Notes: generated from the sequence alone by a model not told the origin. DNA of 64,000 nucleotides from Lingula anatina (GCF_001039355.2 NW_019775735.1:178194-242193), one strand, 5' to 3'. Numbered from the stretch's first letter, positions 24,501 to 36,976 are shown. Translations and numbers: made by a program.

Positions 24501-26784
24501 GGTTTTGGACAATCACGTTAGCATGTCCACGCACCCAATCACTTAAAACATTCCTTTAATTGTTTTCTTAATAATTTTAGTATAATTTGGCAATCTTCAC
24601 TCTCTGTTTACATCTGCTTGGCGCAAAATAAGCAATTCACGCACAGGGTTCAACTGTGATTGTCTTCATGATCATTCTCATCATGATCACCTATGGTGTT
24701 GTCGTTGTTATCTAACCGTGACAACTGATAATGAAATGTACAGTGAAACAAACGACGTTAGTAGACAATCGTTGATAAGGGAATGCGTTTCAAGTATATT
24801 AATGATTACTTGGTTCAAATCCCCTAATTTCATCGATACTTGCCCATTGCATGGGTGTGACAATCGTCAGAGGACACACTTTTATATTTTTGATTTGCTA
24901 AAAAAAAATGCTGCGGTTCTCCATCAAAAATAACTAGAAAAAAATTAATAGGTAAAAATGATTATGCCAACAAAAACAAAAATTATTATAACTTGAGTTT
25001 TATCTAAATGGATAAGGAAAACCCCCTAAGGTATAGATCCCCATTCAGGCCTGGGGTCGGTTAGACATAATATGATTTGTCTAAGCGTTTGGACCAAAAT
25101 ATACTCGTTAGGAAATTTGTCGGTGTTAACTCCAATTAAGGCAGTCTGACTTCGCATGTTATCAAGATCTGAGAAGATGAGAAAGTCTTTGTTTTTGTGA
25201 ATCTGGCTGGACCGGCCTGGTAAATTTTATCGATGGCAAAATCAAACTGAACTGAATAACCCCAATTGTCTGAAAGGTTATCGTAGTTTTGACCATTGTA
25301 ATTTAAAGGTCATAACTTTGGCAACCCCGGTTGCGTTTTCAGCATTTTTTTGTTTAGTCTTCTATCCATCATATTTGCTTATAATATATGCACTACAGTA
25401 CGAACTACGTTTTTTATTATGCTTACCTCATGATCTATAAAATAATAACGATAGAATATAGAATAAGGATAAAAAGAAGAAACTCGGGTTTTGACATTCT
25501 GTAACGTGTATTCTCACTGTGATGTAATCTGACAAACAGACAAACAGGCAAAATATAAATACATTGATAAATGCACTTCTTGCTCAAAAAATTTCCTCAT
25601 ACAGTCATTTAAAAAAATTATCTAATTTCGTCGTAATGGCACGACTGAATTAAGATGCAATAAGAAAATGTTTCATCTCCCCATGTGATTGCCTTGAAGG
25701 AAATTAAAACAAATTACAATTCAACTTCATATTGATCTCATTCAGCAGTATGCTTACATCGAATTTACAGTTCAAAATTTTTGCAAAGATATTCTTCACA
25801 TATGATGAAAGTGTAGTTCTTATAAAGTAAATACATGTACAACAGAAAAATAATATTTACAATTTTAGTTATCCTCGACCATCAAACTTTTTGGATCATT
25901 TCCTGAGCCCGTCGAACTTTTTCATTAATTGTATAATTTTATATTGCATCCGACAGTTTACAAATGCAACTTCACAACTTCATTATCAAAGGTAAAAACT
26001 ATCATTAACTTACATTTTGGTTATCAAATATCGATGATCTGTGTAAACGACGGGCACTCCGATAAAATATGCAAAGTGTCCGATCCGAAATAATTTCCAT
26101 GTGAGGTACAAAATACTTCATTATTTCTTTTTTGTATGCCATTTGGCTTTATTTTGATATTGGATGGCTAATCCCATTTTCATTTTATTCATTTCCACTC
26201 AACAAAACGTATTTATATTAAAACTTTTAAAAAATCAAACTAACTGCAATAGGGTGACAGAAATCTATAGATTCTTTTCTGCTAAACTACACGTACGCCG
26301 CTTATAGAAAAATTCTGATTTATCCACTAGATTAGCTGTACATTGTGCTATTCTCCCTACACCTCTCCAATGACACAGATCAGTGAATGTTCTTTTAAAT
26401 GTATTAATGCTCCCAGACACACATGTCAGATACATTTAGTGTCCTTGAGGTCACCTTCAATTATTTGACCTGTAGATTGCCTACTTAACGGAAGCGTTTT
26501 AGTCCTGAGATTGTTCCTTTGGCTTGGTAGCATAACTTAGGCTCACAAAAAAAGAAAAAAAAAAGATTAATCAGTAGTAGCCCAGTTAGATGAACTGTTG
26601 CATCTGTTTAATCAAAGTGAAAACATTGCTTATGTTTCTGACTAATAAATTATTTTCTGACTGCCAAGGATTTTTGTCGAACTAAAATGGAGCATATTTA
26701 TGATCTATTAGCTTAGACTGATTTTTAGGCCAAGTTTTTTTTTTGAAATCGATCAAGGGCACTCTGGACTCTTCATTTTTGCAG

Positions 26785-27090
26785 ATTAGAAGTGTTGTGC
26801 ATGCTGCAAACACATTATGTGATTTTTAGGTATGACAAATGGTTCATCCCCAGGCCGGCGACATGGCTTCAACTCCTACATACGGTGAGTTCAGCGCTGC
26901 AGTTTTAATTTCTTTATGCTTCTCTTTGTTATGGAGAGGTCCAGAGTCCGGTCATTGTCCTCATCGTTCACTCTGGACGCGTGTACTTTGCTACTTGGGT
27001 CGTTCAGTCAGTTCAGCCGCTTTGTTACTCGACTGCTGACGTCACCTAGAACCAAACCAGTCCAAGCAAGACCGAGTCAGTGACTCAAAC
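26785..27090 (+). promoter_or_regulatory. Candidate regulatory patch with possible small exon
   Basis: Within AT-rich surroundings this patch has a perfect CRE palindrome TGACGTCA (27037-27044), an AP-1 site TGACTCA (27081-27087) within the palindrome GAGTCAGTGACTC, and a 9-bp inverted repeat, GTCCAGAGT (26939-26947) with ACTCTGGAC (26970-26978). A plausible acceptor (CATTTTTGCAG, AG 26783-26784) and donor (ACG before GTGAGT, GT at 26885) would bound a 100-base exon containing an ATG at 26863. Whether any of it is transcribed cannot be seen from sequence. Confidence 0.3.
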
Positions 27091-28539
27091 CATTTGACAC
27101 TGGCTATAACTTCTACTTCTAGTCGAAAACAGGACAAATGCGTTAAAAATTCTCGTGCAAACATTTTTTCTATCGAGTTTTATGAAACGAATAGATCTAT
27201 CCTTTTTGTTGGCAGCTACAAAATTACAGGACCTTCCAAATGCTCATATTTGTATGCCGCTCGCTGTTATAAGGTGCATATCAGAATGCCAAAGCATTCC
27301 ATCCTACTGTTGTAGTCGTTAATACTTACAAACACCTGCTCAGAAGCAAAATTATGCAATTTAAGCGCGTTTACAGTGATAACCTCTTTTTGTCAAATAG
27401 AGAAATACGTCAAGTGCGTTGTGGTTTGAGTCAAAAAGTGACTACAAACCTTGGTAAATACAAATGAAAAATTACAGGGCTAACCATCTGTAAGGTGTGA
27501 TTAAGATTTATCATTCAGAGCCTAAACTAATCACTTTGAGTGTACAACCCGTGCTTTTGCAGTGTCTCCTAGGATTTCTTTCTGAAATATGGTGTTCATG
27601 TAAACCTATTAGATGACTTTAGGGAGTGGAATGCACCGTAAAAAATGAAATGCCAACGGCATCTATTGCTTTGCGTTTCCAATTACCAATTAGTGATAAA
27701 AAAAGAAAAAAAATGCAAGCTTAAACGTAAAATTAATTGCAGATCTTTTACGAAAAAAATAATAACTCTACGTACCGTGCAATGTATCTGAAGTAGATAA
27801 AAGTCGGATACTAGTCTTGATAAAGATATTTTGAAACAGAAGCAATACAGGGATGTAGGGTAGGGGAGAGGGCATTTTAAGTTGATTTAATTTGAATCGC
27901 CTTTATCGCCTACAAACAAAAGTATTGACAAACTGTACAAAGAAATACACAATAAGATAAATGAAGAAAACAATATGTGATTGCGACAGCTGAACTCACC
28001 CATCTCCTCTGTCGCAATCTCTAATGCGCCGCTTAATGTGTTTGCGGATCCGAGGTCACAAGGTACGTGTTAAAAGTCAGTCTTACAAGCGCTGTTGACT
28101 CAAAATTTTGTTCCTGCTTACCATAGCTATCATCTTGTCTCTGCTTCTTAGAAAAGGACACGGCGCTGTCGTATTGATCCTTAACAAAGGGCGTAATATA
28201 TCCTTCAGAATCTGTGCTCTCCGCCCCGGCGTAGATTCCACGTGTTAATTCAGTATATCATGATATGTACTGGTCGTAACAGTGATTACATCATTCATAC
28301 CGAAATTGACTTTTAGAAAGTACACATACGTCCACCAATATAAAGTGATCCTTGGTGTGTGTATGGTGAAACCCGAGCATTTGAAAGCCTACACTCAAGC
28401 GACGACTCAAGACAGAAACAACATATTCACTAAGACTAGAATAGTATTAGCTCACATCGGCGTTTTATCTTAGAGAAAAGACAGTTGTGGCCATTACACC
28501 GTTCCAAGTCAATTTTATCGCTTGTTTTTCGATTGCTTG

Positions 28540-28562
28540 ATTGGTTCACAGAGGTCACGTGG
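28540..28562. promoter_or_regulatory. Inverted CCAAT box and E-box module, candidate distal promoter for mir-10/Hox4
   Basis: ATTGG (28540-28544) is followed after 11 bases by CACGTGG (28556-28562). The Hox4 promoter at 43647-43669 has the same two sites, in the same order and with the same 11-base spacing. In both, the E-box is written TCACGTGG, and AT-rich sequence follows (GCGCATAAAAT here, TATGTAAATG at Hox4). NF-Y and USF factors bind such sites and are known to cooperate on the vertebrate HOXB4 promoter. The module lies 5.3 kb upstream of mir-10 and 15.2 kb upstream of the Hox4 start codon. Confidence 0.4.
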
Positions 28563-29926
28563 CGCATAAAATAAGAAAATAATAGTTAAGACCTCCGCAA
28601 TAGGTTGTTGTGTCCTTAATACTGGAAATTAAGCCGAAGAAAAATGCGAGAAAATGTTACATCTATGTGAAAATGATATGCATATTAGGCTTTAGGAGGC
28701 TAAGAATGCCAGTTATAGGGTAATTATTAAAATGCATGTCCCTGGACCTCTTTTAATGTGTTAATCCGCCCTTAATCTGAATAAACAATCCGATCGCGTC
28801 ATCATACAGCTCAGGGGCACCTTGATAAAACCAGCGTCTCGCGGAGGGGATAAACCCAAAGAGCTGGCACGGCATATTGGAACCTAGGACTGATTGTAAC
28901 ATGCAACTTATCTGCGTAGAAATGGGAACGTTAGGCATTAGAAGCCCGGCAAATTGTCAACTCGCCGACATGTCGGCTACACCAATGTCCCTTAGACGCT
29001 GAATAGGCCATCAGAAGGGCAGTTAAGAGACGATTACTGACAATTATGCGGTGCTCACATTCTCTATTAAGAATCTTCCTTTCGGCTAAGGTAAACTAAA
29101 GCACTTGTACACATCTGTAAGGGATTCTCACGTGTGTATTTACAGTGATACTGAACCCCCCCCTCCTCCCCTGAATGCTGCACGGCCAGTTTGAAGGGGC
29201 AGTTTTTTACCATTGACGGAATGCCGTTATTGGAAGATACATGTAGCTTTAAGGCGGATGTGGTTTATGTCGCCACCGGTTATGATCTTACTGTTTCTCA
29301 GCGCTGTATCCTCTTGTAGAAAAGGTAATTTCAAGGCAGAAGGGGTGGGAGGGGAAGGGGGGGGGGGTGTTATACGCTGCGCATGCGTCATAAACCACAC
29401 ACTCCACAGGCCAACGCATTTTTATTCTATGGAATTCGCACAAGTCCCTTTTACGAAGCTTGTATCATGATGTGCTAAGTGATAGAAATTGTAGTTGACT
29501 GCAATATTGACCATAAATTTTCATTTTTTCTTCTGATGGCGACATGTATCTTTTTGTAAACAGATAAGCTTCATGACAGACATCATTTTCCTTTAATCAC
29601 AATCGATTTGAATGCTACATAACAGAAGAACAGAGGACGCGAAATGACCACGGAGGGAAGCAGAGAAAGTTGTCAGAATATAGACATGAGCGCAAGAGAC
29701 AGACGGTATGTACATTCTAAGAAGCGAATATAGTTTATATTGAATACTAAAGGGAGTAGAATACTCTGGCTGGATGGTCGATCGACTGTGCCGATGATTC
29801 ATTTCTCAAGTGAGATTGTGTTAGATGTGAAATGCGTTATTTGTAACATTACTTCGTATTTCACAAAATCTTTTTACGGAACGTATAGTGATTACAACAA
29901 ATAAAGAATAAGGTGGTTTTGATTAC

Positions 29927-29927
<1 letters not shown>

Positions 29928-29973
<46 letters not shown>

Positions 29974-29996
29974 GTTGTTGTTGTTGTTGTTGTTGT
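29928..29996. repeat. (ATT)n followed by (GTT)n
   Basis: About 15 ATT units followed by about 7 GTT units. An apparent open frame of poly-Ile and poly-Cys here is an artefact of the repeat. Confidence 0.95.
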
Positions 29997-30310
29997 CAGT
30001 ATTACTCAGTACCCTTGTTTAATAAAGCTGATATCAAACAACTAAATAAAAAGTTTATTTTGTATAAAGTGGGCTTCGTGATTTTAGTTTGCGGGGATAT
30101 GGTTATAAATGAAGCTTTGTTTCACATTTTTCTATCTTGACATTAATTTAAATGTAATGAAAAGCCGTTCATTTCATTGCCTCAATATTATTCTTGATAA
30201 GTTTATTTTAATTCTTATTTCACCTTCCCTATCCAACCTGACCACTATTCCCAAATGTGTCGTATAACTACAGAGCTGAACAGAAATCAGAGGGGTCGAC
30301 GGCCATTTAG

Positions 30311-30547
30311 CCTAAGACCCCATTTCCATAGATTTTAGATCGATCTATCCCTGTGGGGAGTCTCACTTGATTACTGTCAGCTTAGCCGGCTTAAGCGTCT
30401 GTCCCGCCTACTGAAAGCTGTAAGGGGGTAATTAACTATGGTGCACACTCGGCTGACTGCAATTTAGCGTGAGCCTCCAGGGAGTTTGGTCGATCTAAAT
30501 CTTTATCTCTGGATAGATCTAAATCTCTGGGAATGCACCCTAAGGCA
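30311..30547. mobile_element. Hairpin-forming inverted-repeat element (MITE-like)
   Basis: Imperfect inverted arms of nearly 40 bases bound about 240 bases. The left arm runs from CCTAAGACCCCATTTCC to GATCGATCTATCC (30311-30350), and the right arm from GGATAGATCTAAATCTC to GGGAATGCACCCTAAGG (30511-30547). The right arm contains an internal near-duplicate GATCTAAATCT. No coding capacity is seen. A non-autonomous DNA transposon or another foldback element would explain it; no target duplication was identified. Confidence 0.6.
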
Positions 30548-31849
30548 CGAAATCAAATTCTGATTTCAATTATTGTAACATCTAATACAGCATTTACATT
30601 AATGTTTTATTTTAGTATACTGGTACATGTATCCACAATCGCCTCTGCTAAGTCTCTCGTAATTTGAACTAAAAGGAAAAATCATTAACAATCATAATAA
30701 TTAGAACACAATTTACAACTAACTAATGCTGTGATTCTCAACCTTTGAAATGAACCAGTGGTTAATTTGTCAGGGTGTACAGTCAGTTAGGTAGCAGCGT
30801 GGGTCAGGGCCTCCATTGACACCGTGCGCTGCCTACCTGTCTAATTGAAGTTATTCTTTCAGAACAGCTTCATAAATCTTTCACTCTCCTATCGGCACTT
30901 TAGCTCACTGATAAGGCCCTTGGCGTTGCTACACACAGACGCGAAAGGCAGACTTATAAATCTGCAAGTAATTCCTGGTTAACGAATGCTCATTTCTGCA
31001 CCTGTGTTACGATGAATAGAAGTCACTTTTTTTTCTTTTTGAATATCGCACAGTTATAGATTGGCAGTTAGCGTTGGGGAGGGTTGTCTGAATTCTTCAT
31101 TCTTCATTCTTCATTCTTATTCATACCAAGGCAAACCGTTGAGGATTCAGTACTAAAGCGCCTATATCTGGTCAAAATATATACAAACTGAAACGGAGAT
31201 TAGAACACAATACGTCAACCTTCCTATTACAAACAGATATAGAAAACTGCAAACTGATTTGAACTTGGAAGCACATGTTCTGGGCACGGTGACAGGAAAA
31301 TGATGGAAGCTGAACAGGTGAAATCTGATGTCTAAGGTAAGGTTTTCGTATACCTATTTCATATTGACGATTGCTATGTTTCAAGTGATAGAGCGCGGAG
31401 CATTTTGTTTTATGTGATTAGATAAAATGCGATAATAATAATAACATCGATTGATGACTAATGAATCGGCTCATATAAAAGATAAGTTGGCGTATTGGAT
31501 GAAAGTTACGACGAGGGTCTCTAGCGTCCTCACCCCAGGATCTTTAAGGATACACTATCAACATAAACGATCCAAGAGCGATTCGAGAAAGCTACACAGG
31601 TTATATCGTGCAGTAGGCTGTTAAACAATATTTTGGGCATTACGACTATTGGGACGTCTTCCTCGTTGTTTTTGGGGCGTGATTTATGAAACAAGGAAGC
31701 TGTAGGTATTACACAGAATTTCAAGTTTTAAACGAAAACTCCTCTTACTTGTCAAACTGACTTCAGAAACCAAATGACAGATTTACAGCCGCTGTGCAAA
31801 CTCGAGCGTTCGATAGAAACCATGATGTCATTTATTAAAGATATCTATT

Positions 31850-32160
31850 CAGGTAAGCCGAGGTTCTTATCGCCAGTATCAACGCTCTAAATAATTGATT
31901 AGGAAAACATTACACCGAGTAAACCCAGATAATAATGGCCCGTTCTTGGTGACGGTTAGGACGCCGGGCCGCCAGAAGTTACCCTGGGTCCTGCAGGTAA
32001 GTCAGCGACCCCCATTCAAGTGTGACCGTATTAACACGTGTTAATACGGTAAAGGCGGGTACCCGTGTGGAGCGTAGAAGCCAGGGTGTGCGGAAAGCGT
32101 ACGCCAGGGGGCTGTTAAAACTAAGCCTTCGCGGTCACTTGGGGACATTCGGCGGATGAA
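31850..32160 (+). promoter_or_regulatory. GC-richer patch with consensus splice donor and large palindrome
   Basis: This is one of the least AT-rich stretches in the intergenic region. It contains CTGCAG followed by GTAAGT, a perfect match to the 5' splice-site consensus (GT at 31997), and a 26-bp palindrome at 32025-32050. It lies 1.7-2 kb upstream of mir-10 on the same strand, so a non-coding exon or promoter of the mir-10 transcript is possible. This is inference from composition and motifs. Confidence 0.3.
32025..32050. promoter_or_regulatory. 26-bp perfect palindrome centred on an E-box
   Basis: The half-site ACCGTATTAACAC is followed immediately by its exact reverse complement, so the centre reads CACGTG, the site bound by bHLH-ZIP dimers such as USF, MITF and Myc. 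A perfect 26-base palindrome without spacer is unlikely by chance in 64 kb. The bases just outside (G and A) do not pair. Confidence 0.5.
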
Positions 32161-32725
32161 GTGTTAAGTGTTAAGTTAGAGCGCCTGACCCGTTGTTAAT
32201 GAAATTAGCAAATACAGTTCAAAGAAATGCTGTATAAGATGCGAGATGACTATCAACAGTGTATATACAAAGATTTAGTGGAGGCAGTCAACATTGCTTT
32301 AGCTGTAGACATTGCAATATTTTCCACGAAAAGAAGAATGAATAACAGACAGATTTACAAGGTGGGTTTGAGAAGACTTCCCAAATTCAAAGTTTTCTAA
32401 AGAAACTGAAGCACCCATGTGTGGAAGACCGTAATGAATTGATATCATCAACAAATATTATTTCTGATCGATAGATTATGATTGAGGAAGTGCTTCCATA
32501 GAGGTTACAGATAACGATATTTTATGCCACCTATAAGCAGAGTTAATCGAAAATGAGGGTGTAATAAAACGCTTCCTGAAAGGCACAGGGTATACTAAGC
32601 ACATAATTAGAATTCAGATGTTTGAAAGCTATATACAGTGCTACCGTTCGAAAGTGGTATTTTTAGATATATGGATGTCACTGGTAAGTTGCGTGACCAT
32701 TATTTAAGATTCACGTGCATTCCAC

Positions 32726-32728
<3 letters not shown>

Positions 32729-32776
<48 letters not shown>
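32729..32776. repeat. (TC)n microsatellite
   Basis: About 24 uninterrupted TC dinucleotides. Confidence 0.95.
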
Positions 32777-32780
<4 letters not shown>

Positions 32781-33303
32781 AATGCTGGTCTTTAACTCCT
32801 AGATATGAATGATCACGTGTGCCGTGTTTTGAGCAAATTGCTTCAGGTGTGACAAGTATTCACACAATGCATTCACTAAGTGGTAAGTATGCGGCTATTC
32901 AGTTGTAACCGTATAGATGAAGGTGATTTTTCATCACATGCTGACTCTGAAGCGCTTTGTTAACAGTGCCGTCTCCTGTGTTTAAATGTTGTAGAAGGCA
33001 CAAAACAACTTATTCTTTACAAACTTTTTTATAGCAAAGGCTCTGACATATAAAATCCAATCTAATCTAAAAAAAGATAAGAACCAGAAATGTGAAGGGG
33101 GGGGGGGGGGGCAGAGAAAATGGCCAGAATATAGACATAAATACAAGTGATTGCAGCAATCACATGGTATGAATATAGAGCGGAAATTAAAAGCACTCAG
33201 ACTGGCGTTCATATCTACACGTAACGGTATTAAAGCAGGAAAGTTAAGAAATGGTGCGGCAAGCCGTGATGGCAAATGTATTTGACGGATTTATTGCTAT
33301 AGC

Positions 33304-33330
33304 TGCAGCAGCAGCAGCAGCAAAAGCAGC

Positions 33331-33384
<54 letters not shown>
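33304..33384. repeat. (GCA)n then (AGT)n trinucleotide repeats
   Basis: About 7 GCA/GCA-like units are followed by about 18 AGT units. The open frame on the - strand encoding poly-Ala and poly-Thr is a by-product. Confidence 0.95.
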
Positions 33385-33392
<8 letters not shown>

Positions 33393-33836
33393 CAGCAGCG
33401 GGGACAGTCTTATGAAATAAAGAACCACCTGAAATATAGACTGCAGAAAAAGAAGTTAGAAATTGATAAAACTCTGAAATAATTATACGGAATGAAATAA
33501 TTGAAAGTATAAAAGAACATAATATCAGATTTTTGTGCAGCGTTAGGTGCAATTCGTGTATTAAGGAAATACGTCTTCCAAAATAAAATTGCAGTTTATT
33601 AATTTAATGTATCTATTTACCTCGATGTTATTTGTTGTTTCATTTTATTTAACTTCATTTTCGTTTGTGATTGAACTGTTGCTTTGATAAAAGGCGTCAC
33701 TAACTAGGAAAGGTCGGTTATTGCTGCAATCAGGCGCAAGTCAAAGCATACGAAAACTCCAATGTATAACGCAAGGCGGGTAACGGAAACAAAGGACCAA
33801 ATTGAACGACCCTGGAAAATCCCAGATCCCACTCGG

Positions 33837-33911
33837 CACCATTTCTACCCTGTAGATCCGAATTTGTATGATATTTGAATACAAATTCGGTCTATAGGAT
33901 TTCATGTGGTG
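33837..33911 (+). ncRNA. mir-10: mir-10 microRNA precursor
   Basis: The precursor of miR-10, a post-transcriptional repressor loaded into Argonaute, is recognised directly. The 5' arm at 33847-33867 matches the known arthropod/protostome miR-10-5p over its whole length, including the seed-bearing ACCCTGTAGATCC and the end GAATTTGT. The 3' arm at 33882-33902 (CAAATTCGG then TCTATAGGATTT) corresponds to miR-10-3p. The arms fold back: CACCA at the base pairs with TGGTG, and GAATTTGTAT pairs with ATACAAATTC around a short loop (about 33871-33878). It lies between Hox5 and Hox4 on the Hox strand, the conserved bilaterian position of mir-10. It is probably processed from a longer transcript shared with, or parallel to, Hox4. 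Confidence 0.97.
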
Positions 33912-34658
33912 TAGGTAATTCAGCATTTACTACCCCTGGCTCCGCCATCCATAGCGGAGAAGCACAGTGAGAAGGATGCTACAGTTGAGACTAAACCAGA
34001 TTGTGCTTGTTGCGACAGAAAGGGTGCGATGATTGCGACGGTAACAGCTACGTTCACAGATCCTGGTCTTCATGGTAAGACTTTTTGATGAATTTTAATG
34101 CATTCACTTCTGTCTAAGTACTGCATATTGGCACTTTCCCGTGGTGGTATAATTATTTTTTACTATAATTACTCTTTCTGAAGTCTTTGGATGTTGAGGG
34201 CAAAAGGATAAAAAATGAATGAAATGAAAATCGAAAATCGTTTTGAGTTTAATGCATTTATATGGAGCATCTGTATCCTCCAGCATTGAGCACTTAAATG
34301 CATTTGATCTTTAAAGAAATGTATCGATGTAAATGCAAAATTAACAGTTATCTATAATTATTTGATTCTTTTGGAATCGAGGAAAGCGGCTACTTTTATA
34401 ATTAACTAATATAATTAGTCCCCCATAGCACATTGTATACCTATGGGAATGTACGATGGGATAGAGATAGTGTTTTAACAGAATTTTCGCCATTTTTCAC
34501 ATCTGCTGCAATCTACACCAGTCGGGCCACATTTCACAGGGAAAACAGTTTTTATTTGAAAAGTTTGTTTGAAATGGGCTCAGGCAATTAAAATGTCTGA
34601 CTAAAAAAATCGCAAAAGATCAACTGTCAATATAGAAAATTATTATTCAAATTCGAAA

Positions 34659-34659
34659 A

Positions 34660-34738
<79 letters not shown>

Positions 34739-34739
34739 T
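34659..34739. repeat. (ATT)n microsatellite
   Basis: About 26 uninterrupted ATT units, the longest trinucleotide run in the window. Confidence 0.95.
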
Positions 34740-36539
34740 AATTTCATTATTCGTTAAAAATATATTACTTTTATTCATTTGCTATAAAATGTGCATTAAT
34801 AATATTCATCATTTTATTGGTATCAAAGATGTGGATAAATTATATTTTCATAGGATAAAACCGTACATGTTAGATATAGACTCGTGGACGGACATGTTAA
34901 ACTGAAGGTTAACTTTCCAACAAAGTACTCGTGTGACGTGCACGGTCGTCTATTACCTTGGTAAAATCTACTTCTAGTGATGTACTTGTTTGAAGGTGAA
35001 AATGTATGCCTCCCAAAATTCTGGTATTTCAGTCTAACTTTTTTTATTTTTGTGCACCATACAATAGGCATATACGGCTCTCCGTGAATTTACATCGTAA
35101 TTATTGATCTTTGATTTTTGTTCAAGGGACAAACCATTTCACTGTCTAGTTAGCGTACCTCGACAGAAAAAAAAAACCTTTTGACGTCATGTGCAAAGAA
35201 CCAATTCGACTTTATCTTTTCTGACGCGGTTGTTCTGTGAACGTTACAGAATATTAAAAGCACATCGCAAGCACCATTGTATGCTTCGAAAATCGGTAAA
35301 ATGCTCTGCGTAGATGCACGAGTGTTGATCTCTTTTTACGTTAAAATAAACGCAAACGTAATTTCAAAGCCTACTATTATTTATATCAGATACACAACTG
35401 ATGCGTGTCACCCCTCAAGTCTCAGGTATTTACCTCAACTCTGAACCCGCCATCGAAAATGTTTCGCATTGCTTTAATCACGAACGAAATTATACACATT
35501 AACTTCTTCGTCGGAGTGTCAACTTCAAGAGGAAAAAAACCCCGAGCGGAGGAATGAGATTGCCTTGGCTGTCACCTAGATCTGACCCTAGTTTACTCGC
35601 GGCGCGTTCTGCGGAGATTTTAACATGCAAACAATTAAATAATTTGAGAAGTGATACAGAGCTAAGATATTAAACTGACACTTGACGATGTGGTGATTTA
35701 GAAGGTCATTCGAGTAATTATTTCGATGTGACAGCTCTTAATCAGCGTTTTAATGTATTGTGTATGCTCTAAATGACCACCGTGGTATGTTTAAGTTCAG
35801 AGAAGTACATCGGTGCTTGTAATCGTCAACATTCAGTGTGTTTCAAGAAATACATTTTTAGAAAAAAAAAAAATGAAAAAAAAAAAAAAAATAGAATGAA
35901 ACGATATGTATTACAAATTAAAGGCGGGTTCTAATAATAATAATAAACGATCTTGCATTTATTTGTAGATTTTCCTCAAAAATCAAAATCTGTGGGACAT
36001 TTCTGCGATTTTGGCGGCAAAACAACATCTGCCTAAAAAAAAGTCCGGCGGCTTAATTTCTAATATAAATCTCAACAACCGTATTTTAATTGAATGTAAT
36101 GGGTCGGTATAGTATTCAGCTTTACACCACTGGAGGTACGCTTGTAACCTCATTTATAATTCCAAGTAAATAAAACTGTCACAAACCAAAAGCCCAGTTT
36201 TCCGCTTGAGAGACTAATTACTTCTTAATGGAGAGAGAGTGAATGCAAGCGGCGGTTTAGACCGCCTTTTGATATCGCAAGTTTACTCTGAATTATAAAC
36301 ATTTGTATTGGACTTGAAGCGCAAAAACTACCCCGAAACACTCAAGTCTTTGTCGAAAATCCGGATCTGTTTAAACAAAAACGAGTAAACCACAGATAAC
36401 AGATGGCACATTAGAGGGTAAAATTGCAGCGTGATTCGTTCCTTAACGGTAAAAACGTGGTGGGAGGTTACAAAAAAAGGCCGCCACCCTTACATTCAAT
36501 AACCCGTGTACTTGAAAGTTGACAAAAAACACTACCGAA

Positions 36540-36740
36540 GATTGAAACTTTCGCGTCGATTAGGTGAAAGTCAAGTCCCCTTTTTACCGCGTCGTGCTTG
36601 GGCGCTCACACGTCAACGGGGCTTAAAAGCGCCGCCCTGTCACCCCTGTGTGCGACTATTGTGATAAACTGGGACAGGGGGAGACCTTTGACCCTCGTGG
36701 ATAGAAACGGTAACGCTTAAACGATACAATTTCACCTGTC
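36540..36740. promoter_or_regulatory. Candidate regulatory patch upstream of Hox4
   Basis: A locally GC-rich patch (CGTCGTGCTTGGGCGCTC, GCGCCGCCCTGTC) flanked by AT-rich DNA. It contains an inverted repeat, CCCCTGT (36643-36649) with ACAGGGG (36674-36680), and a TGACC half-site in CCTTTGACCCTC that resembles a nuclear-receptor site. The evidence is composition plus short motifs only. Confidence 0.25.
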
Positions 36741-36915
36741 GGTAAAAAGGTTGTTGAAGTCAACAGGCATTTGGCTAACGACATATATTGTAAGTGACTG
36801 CTGAGCACGCAGACGACATTTTGGGATGTGGTTCTTGTTTTGGTTAGGTTTGTTTTTTCTTTTGATTATATATTGATATGTGTGGCATTTTGTCGCCATT
36901 AATTAATAAATAAAT

Positions 36916-36919
36916 CTAT

Positions 36920-36974
<55 letters not shown>

Positions 36975-36976
36975 TT
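36916..36976. repeat. (TTTA)n microsatellite
   Basis: About 15 TTTA units; a shorter tract of the same type lies at 37437-37462. Confidence 0.95.

Larger units (their letters stand above)
24501..33836. other. Intergenic sequence between Hox5 and mir-10
   Basis: There is no protein gene I can support. Most is AT-rich single-copy sequence. It includes candidate regulatory patches at 26785-27090, 28530-28570 and 31850-32160, an inverted-repeat element (30311-30547), and ATT/GTT, TC and GCA/AGT microsatellites. A moderately GC-richer zone at 28000-29100 includes the 14-bp palindrome formed by GCCGACA and TGTCGGC (28964-28977). Short open frames here are low-complexity or random. Confidence 0.55.

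Noticed and set aside
29913-30140. 75-codon + strand frame with poly-Ile and poly-Cys
   Set aside because: Produced by ATT and GTT microsatellites.
33244-33552. 102-codon - strand frame with poly-Thr and poly-Ala
   Set aside because: Produced by the trinucleotide repeats at 33304-33384.
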